A DNA stretch of 64,000 nt, taken from positions 484,501-548,500 of the forward strand of contig JAOTOL010001552.1 of assembly GCA_034440575.1 (NCBI GenBank). The letters run 5' to 3'. Under the pieces are notes generated by a model. The model was not told where the DNA came from and ran no database searches. It saw only the letters and a list, made by a program, of their open reading frames with translations. Within the stretch, counting starts at the first letter, position 1. Every line of letters starts with the position of its first letter. The DNA is from Imbricaverruca yamaguchii (taxonomy: Eukaryota; Arthropoda; Thecostraca; Neoverrucidae). This document shows positions 43,205 through 55,034 of the stretch, piece by piece. The position numbers were made by a program, and so were the translations under genes.

Positions 43205-44135
43205 GCTACAATATAAAGACATAAAGACATAAAGAAATAAAATATTAGTGCAGCTATGAGCCACAAGGGCCCTTCTTGGTTGCACTCTGTACACTCAACC
43301 AGTTGCCCCCAAATCCGTAGATCAGCCCGCCCTGGAATACTGAAAGGCAAGCCTTCTATTCTTATAATGATTGTCTATGCTGTTTTTAAAGATGCTCAAT
43401 GTGCTGCTACTGACAATGCTTTCTGGCAGCTGGTTCCAGTCTTCTACTGCCCTGTTGGTGAAGAAAGACTGTTTTAACCTTATCCTGCTCTGGTTAACTT
43501 CAATGTTAAGTTGATGACCTCTAATTGCATCATTTCTGTTACATTGAAACATTTCCCCAAGATATCCCTTCTCCAGACCATGGACAAATTTAAAGACCTC
43601 GATGAGATCTCTTCTCAGCCTTCTATATCTAACTGAAAACATACTCAAGTTCTTCAATCTTTCCTCATATGCCAGGTTGCTTATACCATTAACCATTTTT
43701 GTAGCCCTCTTTTGTACTCTCTCTAAAAGCCAACGATCTTTTTCATACATATGAGACCAAGCTTGGATGCAGTATTCAAAATGTGGCCTGCCATATGCAC
43801 AGTAAAGCTTCCTGATGACTTCCTCACTTCTGTATGATACATTCCTATTTATTGCCCGAAACATTCTCAGTGCCTTATTCCTGGCTTGCTTTGTCTCTTC
43901 TGATGCCCCAATTTTGTGTTTAGGATAGCATCTAAATCCTTCTCCTGTTGAGTCACTGATAGTACTTGGCCACCCATCAAGTATGGAGCCTTCATATGCT
44001 GCTTACCTTCATGCATGACTTGGCACATGGCGAAATTAAATTAAATTTGTCATTCTTTGGACCACTTCACAAGTTCGCCTCAGTCTTTCTGCAACGAGAT
44101 ATGCCCATTGTGACCTGTTATTGCCCTAAAGAGGT

Positions 44136-44695
44136 CATAAATTAAACATTAAAGTTAACCACAGCAGAACATGGTAAAGACAAGAGGGAGTACAAAAGAG
44201 GGCTACAAAAATGGTTAATGGTATAAACAACCTGGCATATGAGGAAAGATTGAAGAACTTGAATATGTTTTCAGTTAGATATAGAAGGCTGAGAGGAGAT
44301 CTCATCGAGGTCTTTAAATTTTTTCAGGGTCTGGAGAAGGGATATCTTAGGGGAAAGGTTTGAATTTAACAGAAATGATGCAATTAGAGGTCATCAATTT
44401 AGCATTGAAGTTAACCAGAGCAGAATAAGGTTAAAACAGTCTTTCTTCACCAACAGGGCAGTAGAAGGCTGGAACCAGCTGCCAGAAAGCATTGTCAGTA
44501 GCAGCGCATTGAACATCTTCAAAAACAGCATAGACAATCATTATAAGAATAGAGGGCTTGCATTTCAGTATTACAGGGAGGGCTGATTAACGGATTTGGT
44601 GGGCAACTGGTTGAGTGTACAGAGTGCATCCAAGAAGGGCCCTTGTGGCTCATAGTTGCACTGATCTTTTCTGTCTTTCTGTCTTTATAAAGACC
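44136..44695 (+). mobile_element. 5'-truncated LINE tail inserted in the older LINE
   Basis: Plus-strand copy of the last 560 bp of the same LINE family (AACCAGCTGCCAGAAAGCAT; tail CTTTATAAAGACC). It lies between the FADY motif and the SKEWQIKL-type motif of the host LINE, in opposite orientation. Confidence 0.85.
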
Positions 44696-44925
44696 ATCAA
44701 ATAATCCGCAAATTTCAAAACCTTACTGCTTAGGCCACTTTCAATGTTATATACAAGCATAATGAACAGTAGTGGCCCCAGTACTGACCCCTGGGGGACT
44801 CCACTAAGAACATTTTGCCATTATGACTTTGTACCATTTTGTATCACTCTTTGCTGTCTATCTGAAAGCCACGTCTATCCATTTTAAGATGCTACCTGCA
44901 ATACCATGTACCTGAAGCTACATTA

Positions 44926-45781
44926 TTAACCCGCGCCGTCTTTCCGGTCAAATCCTCACACCCCGTCTCGGGTGGTGGCGGTTGAAGACCCCCTCTAAAA
45001 TCCAAACTAACCATCGCACGAAAACGAAAGTGTCATCGGAAAGCGCTCGACGAGTAGGGTCCGGGTCCAACCCTTAAAAAAAATATACAAAAGTCACGTC
45101 ACCAGGGTGGCTAGATTTTCACGACTTTTCACGACTTACATTATGTTTTTTACTCTGGGGAGTTCATTGTGGGGGATATATGGAGAAAGAAAAGAAAAAT
45201 TATTTGGAATGAGAAAAGGACAGCGAAATCGACCATGGCTATAATTTTTGCCCCCCCCCCTCCCCACCCAATATTTTTATTATATTTTTTTTAGTTTCAA
45301 AATTTTAAGTTTTCAAGTTTTCTTTCATTTTCATTTCCCAATGGGTAGAGCAGACCGAAAACATTGTTGGAAGTCAACTTGCTATCATGAAAAATGTTTA
45401 CTTTAGCCAGATTCCTGTGTTTGAACTGCAATATGGCAAATACGCACAATTTATATGTAGTCAAAAACGAAAAAAAACGAAAAATTCAACTCGTATGTTT
45501 TACTGCATCCGTAAAGCTAAGCAAACGCTAAAAGTTTCATTAAAATATCTGTATCCGTTAAAGCGTGACGACTGGTTAAATGTTTTTGGAGGTGACCTCA
45601 TTTGACCTTGAATAACTCGTTGACCCTAGACTACCTGATCTAGAAATTTTGAATCAGCATGTCAAATTGATGTGGGAAAAGGTATGCCAAATTTGGACGC
45701 GCTACCGTGCGCCGTTCGTCCGCTATCCGCGAAAAACCTGAGGGTGGTGCGGTTGAAGACCCCCGAGACGGGACGGATTAA
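44926..45781. mobile_element. TTAA-flanked element (piggyBac-like MITE), 848 bp
   Basis: Splits the LINE reverse transcriptase between the KAFDKVPHKRL and GIAGSILKWI motifs. It is flanked by TTAA on both sides (44926-44929 and 45778-45781), the duplication typical of piggyBac elements. Ends read CCCGCGCCGTCT and, from the other side, TCCGTCCCGTCT, imperfectly inverted. GGTTGAAGACCCC occurs near both ends as a direct repeat. No transposase. A diverged copy of its interior lies at 57740-58165. Confidence 0.8.
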
Positions 45782-46953
45782 CCGTTTATGAGGTACCTTG
45801 TCAAAGGCCTTAGTAAAGTCAAGATATGCTACATCAACCTGATTTCCCTGACCAAATTGTTCTGTGGCGAAGTTCAAAAAGTCCAAGAGATTTGTGCGAC
45901 ACGATTGCCCTTTTCTAAGCCCATGTTGAGCATCTTGAGTCAATATGTTTCCTTCCAGATAACTAACTATTCTATCCTTGATAACTGATTCGAGTACCTT
46001 GCAGACTAGAGATGTGAAACTTACTGGCCTATTGTTTTCAACTTTCCCTCTTTCTCCTTTCTTGAAAATAGGAACTACATTTGCCCTTTTCCAATATGTT
46101 GGAATTTCATTTTGTGAAACTGATCTACAAAATATTATACTAAGTGGAAATGCCAGTTCCTTTTCAGCTTCCCGCAATACCCTAGCACAAATTTCGTCAG
46201 GTCCTGCTACCTTGTTTGGCTTTATTTTCCTGATATGATTAAAAACAACATCACTATCAAGGAAACCAAAATTATTTATCCGATCACGTCACTGAACTAT
46301 GGTGTACGGTCGGCAGATTGGTCATATCCTCCAATGTAAACACTGATTCAAACTGCTTGCTCAGCTCCTCAACCATCTCACTATCATCACCCAATAGAGT
46401 CCCATTTGCTTCCAGTGGACCAATTGTGCTATAAACTTTGCTCAGCTTGTAGAAACTAAAGACCTTTTTGCTGTCCCATTACAGTTCCTAGCCAAATCAA
46501 ATTATTTTGTTCGCTTTGCTGCTCTGGTTTTTTGCTTCAGTGTCTCTAGCTTTTTGATACGACCTTAGATTTACGATATTTGAAGCTTCCTTAAACACTC
46601 TAAATGCAGCTTTCTTAGCCTTAATTGCTTTCAGCAAGTCTGGTGTAAGCCATGCTGGCTTTCCTACCCTTCTTTCGCGCCTTTGCTTCTGGGGGAGATG
46701 TCTAATCTGAATGTCCTTCAAGTAAGATTCGAACTTTTCCCACATTTCACAGGCATTTAAATTGGAGAACTTTTCTTCCCATCTTGTGGTACTTAAAGCC
46801 GCTCCCATGCAGTTAATGTATGCTCTGTTGAAATGTTGGAACCTGTACCAAATTATCCTTAATTCTTCCCACTACATGTGCCTTAAATCTAACTATGTTA
46901 TGGTCACTTCTTCCCAGAGTTTCTCCTAAAGTCAAGTCTTGAACCAAGTCACT

Positions 46954-48299
46954 TAACACGCGCCCTGGAGGGCCTCTGAAAATAACGCGCACTGGAGGGA
47001 GGGGCGGATTCCGCCCCCCGAAGATCTCAGGTCCTATGAAGGCTAGAGCAACGAAATTCACAGGGTGGATGGGCACGATAGTGAACTCTATTGTATGCAT
47101 GGGTCATGACCTTAGGTCAATATCTTCAAAGTCAAATGGGGTCAAAATAGCAAATTTTTCTGGTTTTGCGTGGCTTGGCTTGTCATTGTTATGGATCGCT
47201 GTGGTTTTGTTTAAATGCTCCAACATTGGCATTAATGATGTTTTGGACATTACTAACGATGTAATACATATGTCAGATCCGCCATTTGACCTCAGGTCAC
47301 CTATATAGGAGCACTTTATTAGGTCATTACCTGCTCCAGTTACCGGAACCAGGCTCCCATCCCGACTGCTCCGTTGGGCGGCTCGGCACAATCGGCTTCG
47401 CAAAGAAATGAGTGAAATACATGAATAAAGTATGGAAACGCTTAGGCACACAATGACAAACAGTAGATTTCGGGATGTATAAGGAGCAACATGTAAAGTG
47501 ACATCAATCGCATGACAGTCATTTGCATTTATGACACATTTTAGTTGACCAAGTTTGGTTCCATTAGCCTATCATGAACTTGACCTGATCTGACCTCGGC
47601 GACCTAACATGACTTTTAAATCATATAGCATAACAATATGCGTCAAACAAGTCGCTAGTGTTGTCAAGAACACTAGAACACTATTGCCAATATACGGGAA
47701 GCGCATCAGCGCCGATTTTCGTGGTCTGGCGCTGCGAATTGTTTTTACTTTAACGGCCCCTAACTTGAAAACGTGTCGGCCTATTTCCATGTTTCTTGCT
47801 TTAAACAATGCACCGTTCATTTCTAAGTAGGTACGGGAAACATTCGGCGTATATCGGCCGGTACAATATGGAGTTATGTACGAAAAATCGGAAGGATTGG
47901 CGGATTTCGTCGTACCCCCTCCAGGGCGTGTGTTAACCTGTTATGAACTTGACCTGACTTGACCTCGGTGACTTGACATGACTCTGGAACAATGTAGCAT
48001 GACAATGTACATCAAAGAAGTCGCTAGTTTTGCCAAGAACACTTCCTTTTTGCTAATATACGGGTAGCGTATCAGCGCCGATATTTGTGATCTGGCGCTG
48101 AAAAAAAATTGTTGACTTTAGCGACCCCTAACTCGAAAAATTTTGGTCGATTTTCTTCTCTTTTTTTCACTTCAAACGACGCGCCGGTCATTTATAGGTA
48201 GGTACACAAACAATGGTATATATCGACTGGTAAAATCTGGAGTTATCTACGAAAAACCGGAGGGGTGGGCGGATCCTCCCCCTCCAGTGCACGTGTTAA
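46954..48299. mobile_element. Second TTAA-flanked element with a duplicated right arm
   Basis: Inserted in the LINE endonuclease region. TTAA occurs at 46954-46957, 47933-47936 and 48296-48299. Ends are CACGCGCCCTGGAGGG on the left and, inverted, CACACGCCCTGGAGGG (middle) and CACGTGCACTGGAGGG (right). The segments 47568-47936 and 47937-48299 are tandem copies of the right arm (TATGAACTTGACCTGA, CGCATCAGCGCCGAT, CCGGAGGG). No transposase is encoded. Confidence 0.82.
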
Positions 48300-48914
48300 A
48301 TCCGAGAATACAAGGTTCAAGAATGAGCCATGCCTGGTAGGTTCTATTACAAACTGGTGTAAGAACAGGTCCTCTTTAAGGCATTCCTAAACAATATTAC
48401 AAGAAGTACACAAAATCAGCTCAGCCGTTTGTGGTTTACAGTAAAAGTGAATGCTTTAAATATCATGCTTAAACCAATCGCCTCCTGATCGTGATTGATA
48501 TATAATGCTCTACTTACTACCGGTTTAGTGGTTGTGTCCCATGCCGGCTTTTAGGTGAATTTGATGTGATTTCAAGATTAACCGTCTTGGTGCAGTTGTA
48601 GTGGATGAATACAGATGGCATGGATATAGCAGATGGACTGGCTCTACATGTCAGCACTCAGGCACTGTATAAAAAAGTTATGACACTCAAGCATTGTATA
48701 GTATAGGTAATTGCACAGTACGATTAACACCAACCGTGATATTAATACATATTGTTCAACCACGGTTTTGCGAATCATCGCGACCCAAGAGTAATCACAC
48801 TTTCTTGCATGGGATAAGCCAATATTTTCCCACACCTAAAAAAGCAGACATGCACTTTGTGTCGCGTGCCGAAGACGTTCCTTTCAGTTTCGTTGATTGT
48901 GAAACCGACGAACT

Positions 48915-49315
48915 GACGCACTGAAGGACTGACGAAATGACCGACTGAAGGACTGACGGACTGACCGACTGACGGACTGACCGACTGACGGACTGACCGA
49001 CTGACGGACTGACCGACTGACGGACTGACCGACTGACGGACTGACCGACTGACGGACTGACCGACTGACGGACTGACTGACTGACGGAGCAGACAGATAG
49101 ACTGACTGACTGACTGATTGACTGTCGGTCTGACTGACTGACTGACGGATTGATTGACTGACTGATTGACTGGCTGATTGACTGACTGATTGACTGACTG
49201 GCTGTCGGTCTGACTGACTAACTGACTGGCTGACGGACTGACGGACTGACGCACGGACTGGCTGACTAATTGACTGACTGACTGACTGACTGACTAACGG
49301 ACTAACTGACTGCCT
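48915..49315. repeat. (CTGA)n-derived repeat, 8/16-bp units
   Basis: GGACTGACCGACTGAC repeated about ten times, grading into plain GACT. On the minus strand it encodes Ser-Val-Gln repeats, a false open frame. Confidence 0.95.
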
Positions 49316-50124
49316 ACCGCCACTCCGGTTAACTTAGTAAAGCATTATATTGATTCATTCATTCGTCATATGTTCGACATTTATTCGTTCGTTCATCCTT
49401 TCATTCGTCATTTACCAAGCTGCTGCTAATACGCTGCAGTGAAGGGAAGATATCAGGAGACATGCGTTCACTCAATACATTCCACGTCAATTGGCGTAAT
49501 TTGGCTACTTGTGCATGGTAACAAAAGTACCCCTTTCCCCCAGTACACCAGAGGCAAACTGGTATGGTAATTGGTTCTGGGGAGGAGGCACGCGATACAT
49601 AGCCCCTTTCTGTAGTGAAAATCAGTCGATTGTGCGACACAAATTGTTTGATTTGCTCGTGCCCAGGTCCTGCTAGACTCTGGGAGAAAATGAAATGGAT
49701 TCCTATTGTCAAGAGCTCGCGATGCGAGCAGCATAGGTTAGGTAAGCCCGGTGGATGCCGAGCGGTCTGACCTATTTGTATACTTATTGTTACACTTTTA
49801 TATGCAGAAAATGGCATTCGTTATTTCCTTTCATGCTAATCGATTTCTTTTTTCTCTTTGTATGACATTCAGCTAGTTCAATTCCTCCTTCCATCAATGT
49901 GTGAATTTGCACACAACGTTCTGTTCTTCGTTGGTCGTTTGATGTGGACTGTGACTCAATGCACTGATGAGTGCAATCTTCTGACCTTTTGCTCGTCATT
50001 GATGTTTGTACAGGACATACAAGTCGCCGCAGTGTTGTGATGCAGTGCACTGACGACAACACGTCCCTTTTACCAAGAGGCGAAACCGGGTAGGATACAA
50101 GCGCATGGAAAGTGGTTAAATACG

Positions 50125-50150
50125 CACACACACGCACACACACACACATA

Positions 50151-50227
<77 letters not shown>

Positions 50228-50275
50228 ACATACACACACACACACACACACACATACCCACACACCCACATACAG
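50125..50275. repeat. (CA)n microsatellite
   Basis: About 150 bp of CA dinucleotides with occasional CATA and CCCA. Gives false Cys-Val open frames on the minus strand. Confidence 0.97.
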
Positions 50276-51134
50276 GAGTGTCGATGTTTGAAAAACATTG
50301 TGGGGGGGGGGGGCGAAGTGCCAACGCACGCACCCCTTTCCGCCCCATAACCAAAAACTCATCGGATTTCGCACACTATTGTATTCGACGATGTGTATGT
50401 TTATGTTTATTCAGCTTACTCACGAACGAGGAAAATCGTCCAATAACTGGTGAAGTCACATAATTAAAAGAGCGGTGCACAGTACATGTCAACATCGCAA
50501 CTCTCAGTAATGGCATGTGACTGCAGTTTCATACAGTGGGCTCGGATATATCTTCATTGTCGCCGTCAGCACCTTCCCTTCATTCCACACACCAACAAAT
50601 ACACACCGGCTTAAATAAAAATGTTTCAGCGATTAGATGCAGGCTAAAACACATCGGCCTTGATGGAGTATCGGAGCACAGCAAACATGAACTGCGACGA
50701 CAATCGGTGAAAGTATCGGTGAAAGCATCGGTGAAAGTATGGCCTAACATTAGGGAGGGGCGAAACCAAAGTTGTGATTGGGCGAGTTCAGGACGAGTGC
50801 CCAGGAGCACACCGTCCACTATGGCGGACCACGGCCGTGAAGTACACACCGTCCACAGCATTCCGATTACTCACGCAGGGTCGCTAAAACAACAGTCGTG
50901 CACATGTACCTTGCGCACCTTGCGCACTCGGCGCATCTGCCACACTACGTGTGCTTCTCTAGTTTCTGCTAGGTCTCCAACGTTTTGCTAATTGCTGTCA
51001 CATGATAGTCTTGGGCCATACTTGGCATGTGGATTTACTGGTATGGCGGCTCGCTTGGAAAATTCGATGAATTCAATTCCATGTATTAGTTTTCTTCTTC
51101 CCACATTTGCTCGTGATTAAGAAATTATGATGCA

Positions 51135-51900
51135 CTGAGCTTTGATGCACCTCATATCTTAGGTTAAGTATGCTCCAAGATTGTCCACCGAGCCGAGACC
51201 TTAGCTAGGTGTTCGCTGTTTAACCCGTTGTTTTTATTCGTCTACGGATGTGTTTTAGAAATCCAGCCAATTTTTTTAGGGACCTGGCACATATTTGAGA
51301 CCCGGCTACTTTTTAGAGGTTTGTTGCTTTTTGTGCAGCGGTGACATGCTCCAGGTATCGGTGCGTTTTCCAAGACCCCGATGTCTTCATTCGTGCCCGG
51401 TCTTTTTGTTCCTTTTAAAGAGCAATTCTGTTTTTGGGGTTCAACCATATTTTAAGGCCCTGCCGCTTTTTGCGAAACTCGGGCTTTGGAGGGCCGGCGC
51501 ATTTTCGGCCTCCCGTGGTGCTCTCAGGGCTTCACTGTTTATTTTAGGCGTTTATTTATCGCACATTTGTGGAACCCCAGCATAACCTTGTTTCCTTCGA
51601 TATAATTTCCGGGGTCACAATGCGACATTTTGTTCCCAGGTGCATAGTTCAGGGGGACTCGGAACAGCTTTCTGGGTTCAACCCAAGTTTGTGACTTATG
51701 AATTTTTTATGTCCCAGTCTCGGCCTGATTTCTCTGGCACCTGGCGCTACGTGGGTCTCCGCAATTTTTCAACTCCTGTGCGCTTTTTTCGGGGCCGTAT
51801 GCAATTTTTTAAGGCATCTGGGGCATGCTTAGAGCTTAGGAGAAATTTTCCTGACTCGGACATATATTCTTCGGAATTTCTCCTTATGTAAGTGTTACGG
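51135..51900 (+). repeat. Leader-plus-minisatellite element, copy 1
   Basis: A leader (TTTGATGCACCTCATATCTT ... CACCGAGCCGAGACCTTAG) is followed by about 650 bp of very degenerate 30-35-bp units with CGGGGCC.T and TTTTT words. The same leader and array type recur at 55035-56330. No credible protein. Confidence 0.75.
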
Positions 51901-52030
51901 TGCCCGCTGTATTCACAGCCCGCTACGCGAATGCAGGTTGGGTTAGTGCTATGTTTCTTTTTTTAAATTTATTATCCTATGACACTTAATTCAACGCCCT
52001 TTTTGGCGATATTTTGCTCACCACCTGAAA

Positions 52031-52067
52031 AGTAGGCATTTGAACAGAAAATGTTCAAATGCCTACT
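52031..52067. repeat. Perfect hairpin, 16-bp arms, 5-nt loop
   Basis: AGTAGGCATTTGAACA, loop GAAAA, then the exact reverse complement. It is followed within 10 bp by a (TA)7 run. No poly-U follows, and function is unknown. Confidence 0.95.
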
Positions 52068-52814
52068 GTTTGATATATATATATATATCAAAAGGTATGA
52101 AGTACAAAAAAAACGAATCAGATCGACGTCACATGAGTTTGGCCACCGGGTTCAACACTGCGCGCAATTGCACCACAACTGTCTTACCTCTGCCATATTT
52201 GTCGATCGCAACCGCAAATTGAACTTTAGACTCTGTGATTTATGTAGCTGAACATATTATCCTTGGGTGCTACGAATTTGGATCTTCTGAAGAACAGCCA
52301 TCTCATTTATTTCGTGATGAGGTCTGACCTTGCATAACTACTCTTGTAAGCTATGGCTTAGTACCTGCCTGCTTCCTTTCTTCGGGAATATAAATTATAA
52401 TAGTGTGCATGCAGCTTCTTGCTCACTTTTCTTCCATGGTATCATAAGCTGTCAGATACATTGGGTATTATTGGCTGTGATGCCTATATTATTATTGTAT
52501 ATATGCACATTGTCATTGGGCATACAGGTGGGTAAGTACCTACCTAGGTAAATGTCAAGTTTATGGAGTGATGGGTTGGCTCTGAAGATAAATATAGTCT
52601 GTATATCCTCTATCTCAATGACTGCTTGTTGTTGATGACTGGACTATGTGCATGTTTGACACTGACCAGAAATTAAGAATATAATGAATTCAGTTCAAGT
52701 TCCATATGCATGTGCTTTTGCTATTGGTCATGTGTGCAAGCATCATTATGACAATGCAATTGTTGTCTAGCGGCCTTGCTAATTTTTTTATACCATCTAG
52801 TTTAAAATGCATCA

Positions 52815-53505
52815 GCATCACCTAATCCCAACATTTCACGATGCAAGCTATGCTTGCAAAGTTGAAGGAAATAAAACTTCATTGTTTTTCCACACAATCT
52901 TAAATTTTGCTGCAAGAAGTGGGTAGTCCATCCACTATCCAATCCAAATCTGTTCCATTTCATTACAGTGTGTTGGTTGACATCAACTAAGTATTTTAAG
53001 CGGCATGGTGCAATTCATTTTTTCCTTTAGCTTTCTTATCAGCATAAATATAGCAGTGGTTATTGGGGGAGCCCAAATCAACATTGAGGGGGCCAAGATC
53101 AACATTGCGGGGGCTATGGAGCCACAAAAGGATACAAATCGCCGCCCCTGAATCCATCAGCATTTTATGATGCAAGTTGTACTTCCACAGTGGAGGGTAA
53201 TCCAGTTATTTTGTTGTTTTTTGCACAATTTGTTTTATTTTGCAGCAACAGGTGGAGAGTCAGTCCACTATCTAAACCCAATCTTTCCTTTACAGTGCAA
53301 AATACTCTGGTTAATATCAACTAAGTTTTTTTTTATACAGCATGATGTTTTTTCCGTTTTTTTCTTCTTTTTTTCTTTAGCTGTCTTATGACCATAAAAC
53401 AGGATGGCTTATTGGGGGCCCAAATCAACATTTAGGGGAGGGGGCAAGTTCGACATCGGTGGGGCCATGGCCCCCACAAAATGATACAAATCGACGCTCC
53501 TGCCC
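52815..53505 (+). repeat. Tandem duplication, about 345-bp unit
   Basis: The two halves meet near 53158. Shared words in order: CATTT.A.GATGCAAG, GTCCA.CCACTATC, TTACAGTG, TCAACTAAGT, TTTAGCT.TCTTAT, GCCCAAATCAACAT, ACAAA..GATACAAATCG. A shorter relative of the TGACATC.A.TAAGTAT part lies at 23685-23705. Confidence 0.82.
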
Positions 53506-54033
53506 CCCCCCACACCACAAACACACCACACACACACACACACCGTTGATGTCATTTAATCTGGTAAACAATCCAAGTTGGTGCAAATTAGTTGGCCCTT
53601 GCTCCCGACATTTCTTTAAAACGGCTTGGTGCTGGGAAACGTTTTCACTGGCCATATGGGGTGTTATTGATGCTTTCCATAGTGCAATTCATCATACAAC
53701 TACGGCGTTAAATCCTGCTGAGTCTTGAAATAATTAACGATGGTCTTACACCAATACTGACGAATGGCCCGGTTACATGTGCTGATTGATATGAAGTTAA
53801 AAAATTAGTATTAGTTTGATGGTATTCGCGTGATACCATATTGTATTTTCAAGGAAATCTGAATATGTCGCTTGCAATGCAGCGCACAAGACACACACAC
53901 ACACACACAAAAAGATATCATACATGTTCCTTACGCCCAAAAACTTATGATTATCAATGAAATAGATGTAACTTAAGCAAGCAACCAAGCAACTTGTCAA
54001 TAATTAAGCAAGCAAGTTCCGAATAAGGATTTG

Positions 54034-54335
54034 CCGCCCCGTTAGATCAGTTGGTTAGAACGCTGTCCTGAGACTGTCTCCCCTGTCCTGGCGATCCGGG
54101 TTCGAGTCGCTTTGCGCGCTCGCTTCTAGCCCACGGCTGGGAGGGTCAGTTGGCAATTGACACGATTAGGTCGAGAGCGAACTACCGGGGTAGCCGTGTC
54201 GGTGTATTGACAGTACTGTAAAACTGCAATTCATGGATCGGGTGGTGAGCCTAGGGTTCACACAAAAAGCTCTTCTCATCAATTGCAGTCTGGTCCATAA
54301 AGCCATCCCAGTAATAATTCGAACTACATTTCTGA
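54034..54335 (+). mobile_element. tRNA-derived SINE, family A, copy 3
   Basis: Head CGTTAGATCAGTTGGTTAGA and GGTTCGAGTCGC, body GAACTACCGGGGTAGCCGTG, tail with GGTTCACACAAAAAGCTCTT. Same order of parts as 3648-3981 and 13915-14262 but more diverged and on the opposite strand. Confidence 0.85.
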
Positions 54336-54339
54336 AACG

Positions 54340-54660
54340 TATAAATGCTGGATATTCTATTACTATTTTTTGGGCAGAGAATGCTTCATTGACATCGTAA
54401 TCTTCCCATCTCCTTTCGCTGCATCTTTGCAACCGATCTTTTTCCAACCTTAACAGGCGATTCTGTGTTGCTGGAGTCAGAAATCCACAGCCAGCAATTG
54501 TTGCTTGTCGACAGAAGTCCAGTGGCATCCTGCTCGTTGCACTGCCAATTTTGTTTGGCCGACTGAGGAATGCAAGGTGGGAACAGCGTAGACCCGTATT
54601 TATCACTTCATGGCTGCAGGTCAAATGTCCACGTGACGACCACACACGCAACTACGTATG
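54340..54660 (-). other. Unrecognised open frame, possible degraded coding sequence
   Basis: Minus-strand frame with RPNKIGSATSRMPLDFCRQA, RLEKDRLQRCSERRWEDYDV. The composition looks like real protein, not repeat, but I do not recognise the family. It directly follows the SINE tail. It may be a mobile-element ORF remnant or an exon. Confidence 0.3.
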
Positions 54661-54847
54661 GCTCGGATACTGGCCGGTGGTGAAGCTGGTAGACTGTTAC
54701 GCAACGCATAACTGCGAAGCGGCGCAGCCTACCAGTAATTATTTGCGTGAACCGGAACAGTCTTCGTTCCATGTGGTCATCCATAGAAAATGTACCCTAG
54801 AACATTCAATTGAATGTTAACTCACCTTGGTGCACTCGCAGTTATGC

Positions 54848-54911
54848 GTTGGTGTACTCGCCTTCAGTTAACTGAAGGCGCCTTCAGTTAACTGAAGGCG
54901 AGTGCACCAAC
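54848..54911. repeat. 64-bp near-perfect palindrome
   Basis: GTTGGTGTACTCG, then CCTTCAGTTAACTGAAGG twice around a CG centre, then CGAGTGCACCAAC. Arms of about 32 bp differ at one base. Each half is itself palindromic about GTTAAC. Confidence 0.95.
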
Positions 54912-55034
54912 AAACTAACATCTTGAGGTTATTCTACAGTCCCCTTTGATTGAGAAGCGGAAAAGATAGCTTGGTCCACCTTTAGACTGCTTGGAGGGCA
55001 TGGCCCCGTACCCCCTCCTCTAGTTACGATAAGT

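Larger units (their letters stand above)
43205..48420 (-). mobile_element. Old CR1/Jockey-type LINE, broken by nested insertions
   Basis: Read on the minus strand from right to left: endonuclease end (LGRSDHNIVRF near 46880, continued across an insertion to 48300-48400), linker (KPAWLTPDLLKAIKAKKAAF, 46497-46808), reverse transcriptase N-terminal part (VPIFKKGERGKVENNRPVSF, LDFTKAFDKVPHKRLI, 45782-46177), GVPQGSVLGPLLFIML and a mutated FADY in place of FADD (44696-44925), and a C-terminal part with YCIQAWSHMYEKDRWLLERV and WNQLPESIV (43322-43864). The tail is ATAAAGAC repeats near 43205-43235. Stops and insertions make it dead. Confidence 0.92.

Noticed and set aside
48775..49254. SQSVNQSV-type repeat protein
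   Set aside because: Translation of the (CTGA)n repeat; no initiation or splice context.
48915..49315. CRISPR-like array of regular repeats
   Set aside because: There are no unique spacers between repeats, and the genome is animal nuclear DNA.
49790..50374. Cys-Val repeat protein
   Set aside because: Translation of the (CA)n microsatellite.
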